Assembly: GCA_029245725.1 (NCBI GenBank)
Contig: JAQWOT010000150.1
Span: 1-44,118 of the forward strand
Reading direction: 5' to 3'
DNA length: 44,118 nt
DNA from: SAR324 cluster bacterium
GTDB lineage: Bacteria > SAR324 > NAC60-12
How positions within the stretch are numbered: position 1 is the stretch's first letter; the number at the start of each line of letters is the position of its first letter. Below the pieces are notes generated by a model. It did not search any database and was not told the DNA's origin. It worked only from the letters and a program-made list of their open reading frames with translations. Both the position numbers and the translations under genes were made by a program. Positions 42,899 through 44,118 of the stretch are shown here, one piece after another.

Positions 42899-43918
42899 AT
42901 GGCTACAATGACAATCGAAAATCTTGGTTTTCCTTGGGCTACCAGAGATCCATTTTTATTTTGTGTTCATCATCTGGACTTTTATCCCAAAGGGAATGGC
43001 AAAGGAGGGCCTGCAGCAACACTCCGGGGACGTCAGATCGGAAATGATTTTATCATCAAAGATGGTTGGCGAATGTACCATGGAGATAAGATTCCTGGGT
43101 TTCCAGCGCACCCACATCGTGGTTTTGAAACAGTGACTGTTGTTCAGAGAGGAATGGTGGACCATGCTGACTCGATGGGAGCTGCGGGTCGTTACGGTGG
43201 CGGTGATGTTCAGTGGATGACAGCTGGATCTGGGGTTCAGCACTCAGAAATGTTTCCGCTCCTTGAAGAGAATCAAGGTAATACTTTGGAATTATTCCAA
43301 ATCTGGCTCAATCTACCTAAGCATCGAAAAATGGTTGATCCCAACTTTAAAATGCTCTGGGCGGAGACAATTCCAACAAGTACTTTTGAAGATGAAGCAG
43401 GGCGCAGCATTCAGGTTATTCAATACTGTAAGGGTTTTGGAACCAAAAAAGGGCCAGTGCCAACTCATGACTCATGGGCCAGTGAAGCAATCAATGATGT
43501 GGCAATTTGGGTAATTTCACTTGATGAACAAACTAGATGGGAATTACCAGAGGTTCTGAAGGGAGTGAACCGAAGCTTGTATCTTTACGAAGGAAAATCT
43601 GTTGAAGTTGCAGGTGAGCAGTTAAAACTTAATCAAGTGGGCCACATTAATCAGGCAGAGAGCTTGAAGATTATAAATGGTGAAAGTGCTTCGAAGCTTC
43701 TTCTCCTGCAGGGGAGACCCATTGACGAACCAGTTGTGCAATATGGGCCCTTTGTAATGAATTCACGACAAGAAATTGTTGATACTTTCGAGGAATATCG
43801 GCGAACCCAATTCGGAGGATGGCCTTGGAAAAGTCCTGATCAAATTCATGGACTCCTAAGTGGAAGATTTGCAAGGCATGCTAATGGGGTAGAAGAAAAA
43901 CCAACTATCCCCAATTGA
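42899..43918 (+). CDS. Pirin family protein
   Basis: This 339-residue bicupin protein carries the pirin signature PAHPHRGFETVTVV, with probable metal ligands H71, H73, H115 and E117 (SGVQHSEMFP). GMVDHADSMGAAGRYGGGDVQWMTAGSG is also characteristic. Pirins act as redox-sensitive regulators or quercetin dioxygenases; the role here is unknown. It is somewhat longer than common bacterial pirins (about 230-300). It begins 13 bases after the DppD-like gene, so the two may be co-transcribed. Confidence 0.87.
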   Translation: MATMTIENLGFPWATRDPFLFCVHHLDFYPKGNGKGGPAATLRGRQIGNDFIIKDGWRMYHGDKIPGFPAHPHRGFETVTVVQRGMVDHADSMGAAGRYGGGDVQWMTAGSGVQHSEMFPLLEENQGNTLELFQIWLNLPKHRKMVDPNFKMLWAETIPTSTFEDEAGRSIQVIQYCKGFGTKKGPVPTHDSWASEAINDVAIWVISLDEQTRWELPEVLKGVNRSLYLYEGKSVEVAGEQLKLNQVGHINQAESLKIINGESASKLLLLQGRPIDEPVVQYGPFVMNSRQEIVDTFEEYRRTQFGGWPWKSPDQIHGLLSGRFARHANGVEEKPTIPN

Positions 43919-43932
43919 TTGGAGCTAACTCT

Positions 43933-43951
43933 TTTCTCAAATGTTGAGAAA
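43933..43951. terminator. Short dyad between convergent gene ends
   Basis: TTTCTCAA-ATG-TTGAGAAA forms a perfect 8-bp stem with a 3-base loop between the pirin stop (43918) and the stop of the convergent partial gene (43955). The stem is AT-rich and lacks a clean T-run, but its place between two gene ends fits a bidirectional terminator. Confidence 0.4.
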
Positions 43952-43954
43952 TAT

Positions 43955-44118
43955 TTAATCAAGCAAGGCTGGACCAGCAATCCATCCCACTGAAAAAAGA
44001 AGTGACTGAAGTAGAAGTATTTTTCCAGTAGTCCCCAAAACAACATTCAACTCCCTACCTTTTGTACCAGAAAGAACCATCTTTATCACACCAAGAATGG
44101 GCCACAACGCCAACAAAC
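43955..44118 (-). CDS. 3' end of a membrane protein, possibly UbiA-type prenyltransferase
   Basis: The minus strand reads an open frame of 53 codons from the window edge to a TAA at 43955. The peptide runs LLALWPILGVIKMV...GRELNVVLGTTGKILLLQSLLF...GPALLD. Two hydrophobic stretches separated by a charged LSGTKGRELN loop resemble the C-terminus of UbiA/MenA-like prenyltransferases (LN-VL-TA pattern). It is convergent with the pirin gene. With only the last third or less visible, the family call is tentative; the coding status is more secure than the family. Confidence 0.45.
   Translation of the reverse strand, partial: LLALWPILGVIKMVLSGTKGRELNVVLGTTGKILLLQSLLFSVGWIAGPALLD

Noticed and set aside
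1-44118. CRISPR arrays, tRNA or rRNA genes, prophage or defence genes
   Set aside because: No regularly spaced repeats, tRNA-like cloverleaf signals, rRNA segments or recognisable phage/defence proteins were seen on reading both strands.

Overview
The window reads as one accessory-rich stretch of a Gram-negative bacterial chromosome. Four periplasmic binding proteins carry Sec or Tat signal peptides and none has a lipobox cysteine, which points to a Gram-negative cell envelope. Base composition looks moderate, with AT-rich spacers. GTG and TTG starts are common. No rRNA, tRNA, CRISPR array or phage genes were seen. The lineage cannot be fixed from the sequence; a heterotrophic, possibly marine, proteobacterium fits the load of uptake transporters, but that is a guess.

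Layout. (1) 1-360: the 5' end of an IS982-like element. (2) 588-1352: a PhyH-type dioxygenase. (3) 1631-9328, plus strand: a tightly packed operon with an SsuABC/TauABC-like (NMT1/THI5) transporter, a glutamine-synthetase-like ligase, a DapA/NanA-type lyase, a 2-hydroxyacid dehydrogenase, an enolase-superfamily enzyme and a GntR/FCD regulator. (4) 9347-19393, minus strand: an MFS permease, a FucA-like aldolase, a HAD phosphatase coupled to a glycerol-1-phosphate-dehydrogenase-like protein, a RhaD-type aldolase fused to a short-chain dehydrogenase, and an ABC uptake set (binding protein, two permeases, a 58-residue DUF2160-like membrane protein) without ATPases. (5) 19920-33912, plus strand: a SorC-family regulator, an FGGY kinase, a complete ABC transporter with a Tat-type binding protein and two unusual ATPases, a second FGGY kinase, a 2-hydroxyacid dehydrogenase, a third class II aldolase, a third FGGY kinase and a HAD-IIA protein. 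(6) 34124-40696: a monomeric-sarcosine-oxidase-like flavoprotein divergent from a Liv-type binding protein, then a convergent livGFHM set. (7) 41042-43918: a metallophosphoesterase, a lone DppD-like ATPase and a pirin, followed by the 3' end of a putative prenyltransferase on the minus strand.

How the parts may work together. Regions 4 and 5 diverge from a 526-bp control region rich in dyads and TGTCA repeats. Together they look like one regulon for sugars or polyols: uptake, phosphorylation by FGGY kinases, oxidation, and cleavage of ketose phosphates by class II aldolases to DHAP plus an aldehyde. The transporter in region 4 has no ATPases in the window, while region 5 has an ATPase pair, so the pair may serve both permease sets. 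Region 3 looks like a separate pathway for an acid or amine substrate, with its own regulator and possibly a structured mRNA leader. A stem-loop lies just after each of the four binding-protein genes, which suggests a shared way of setting their expression above that of the membrane parts.
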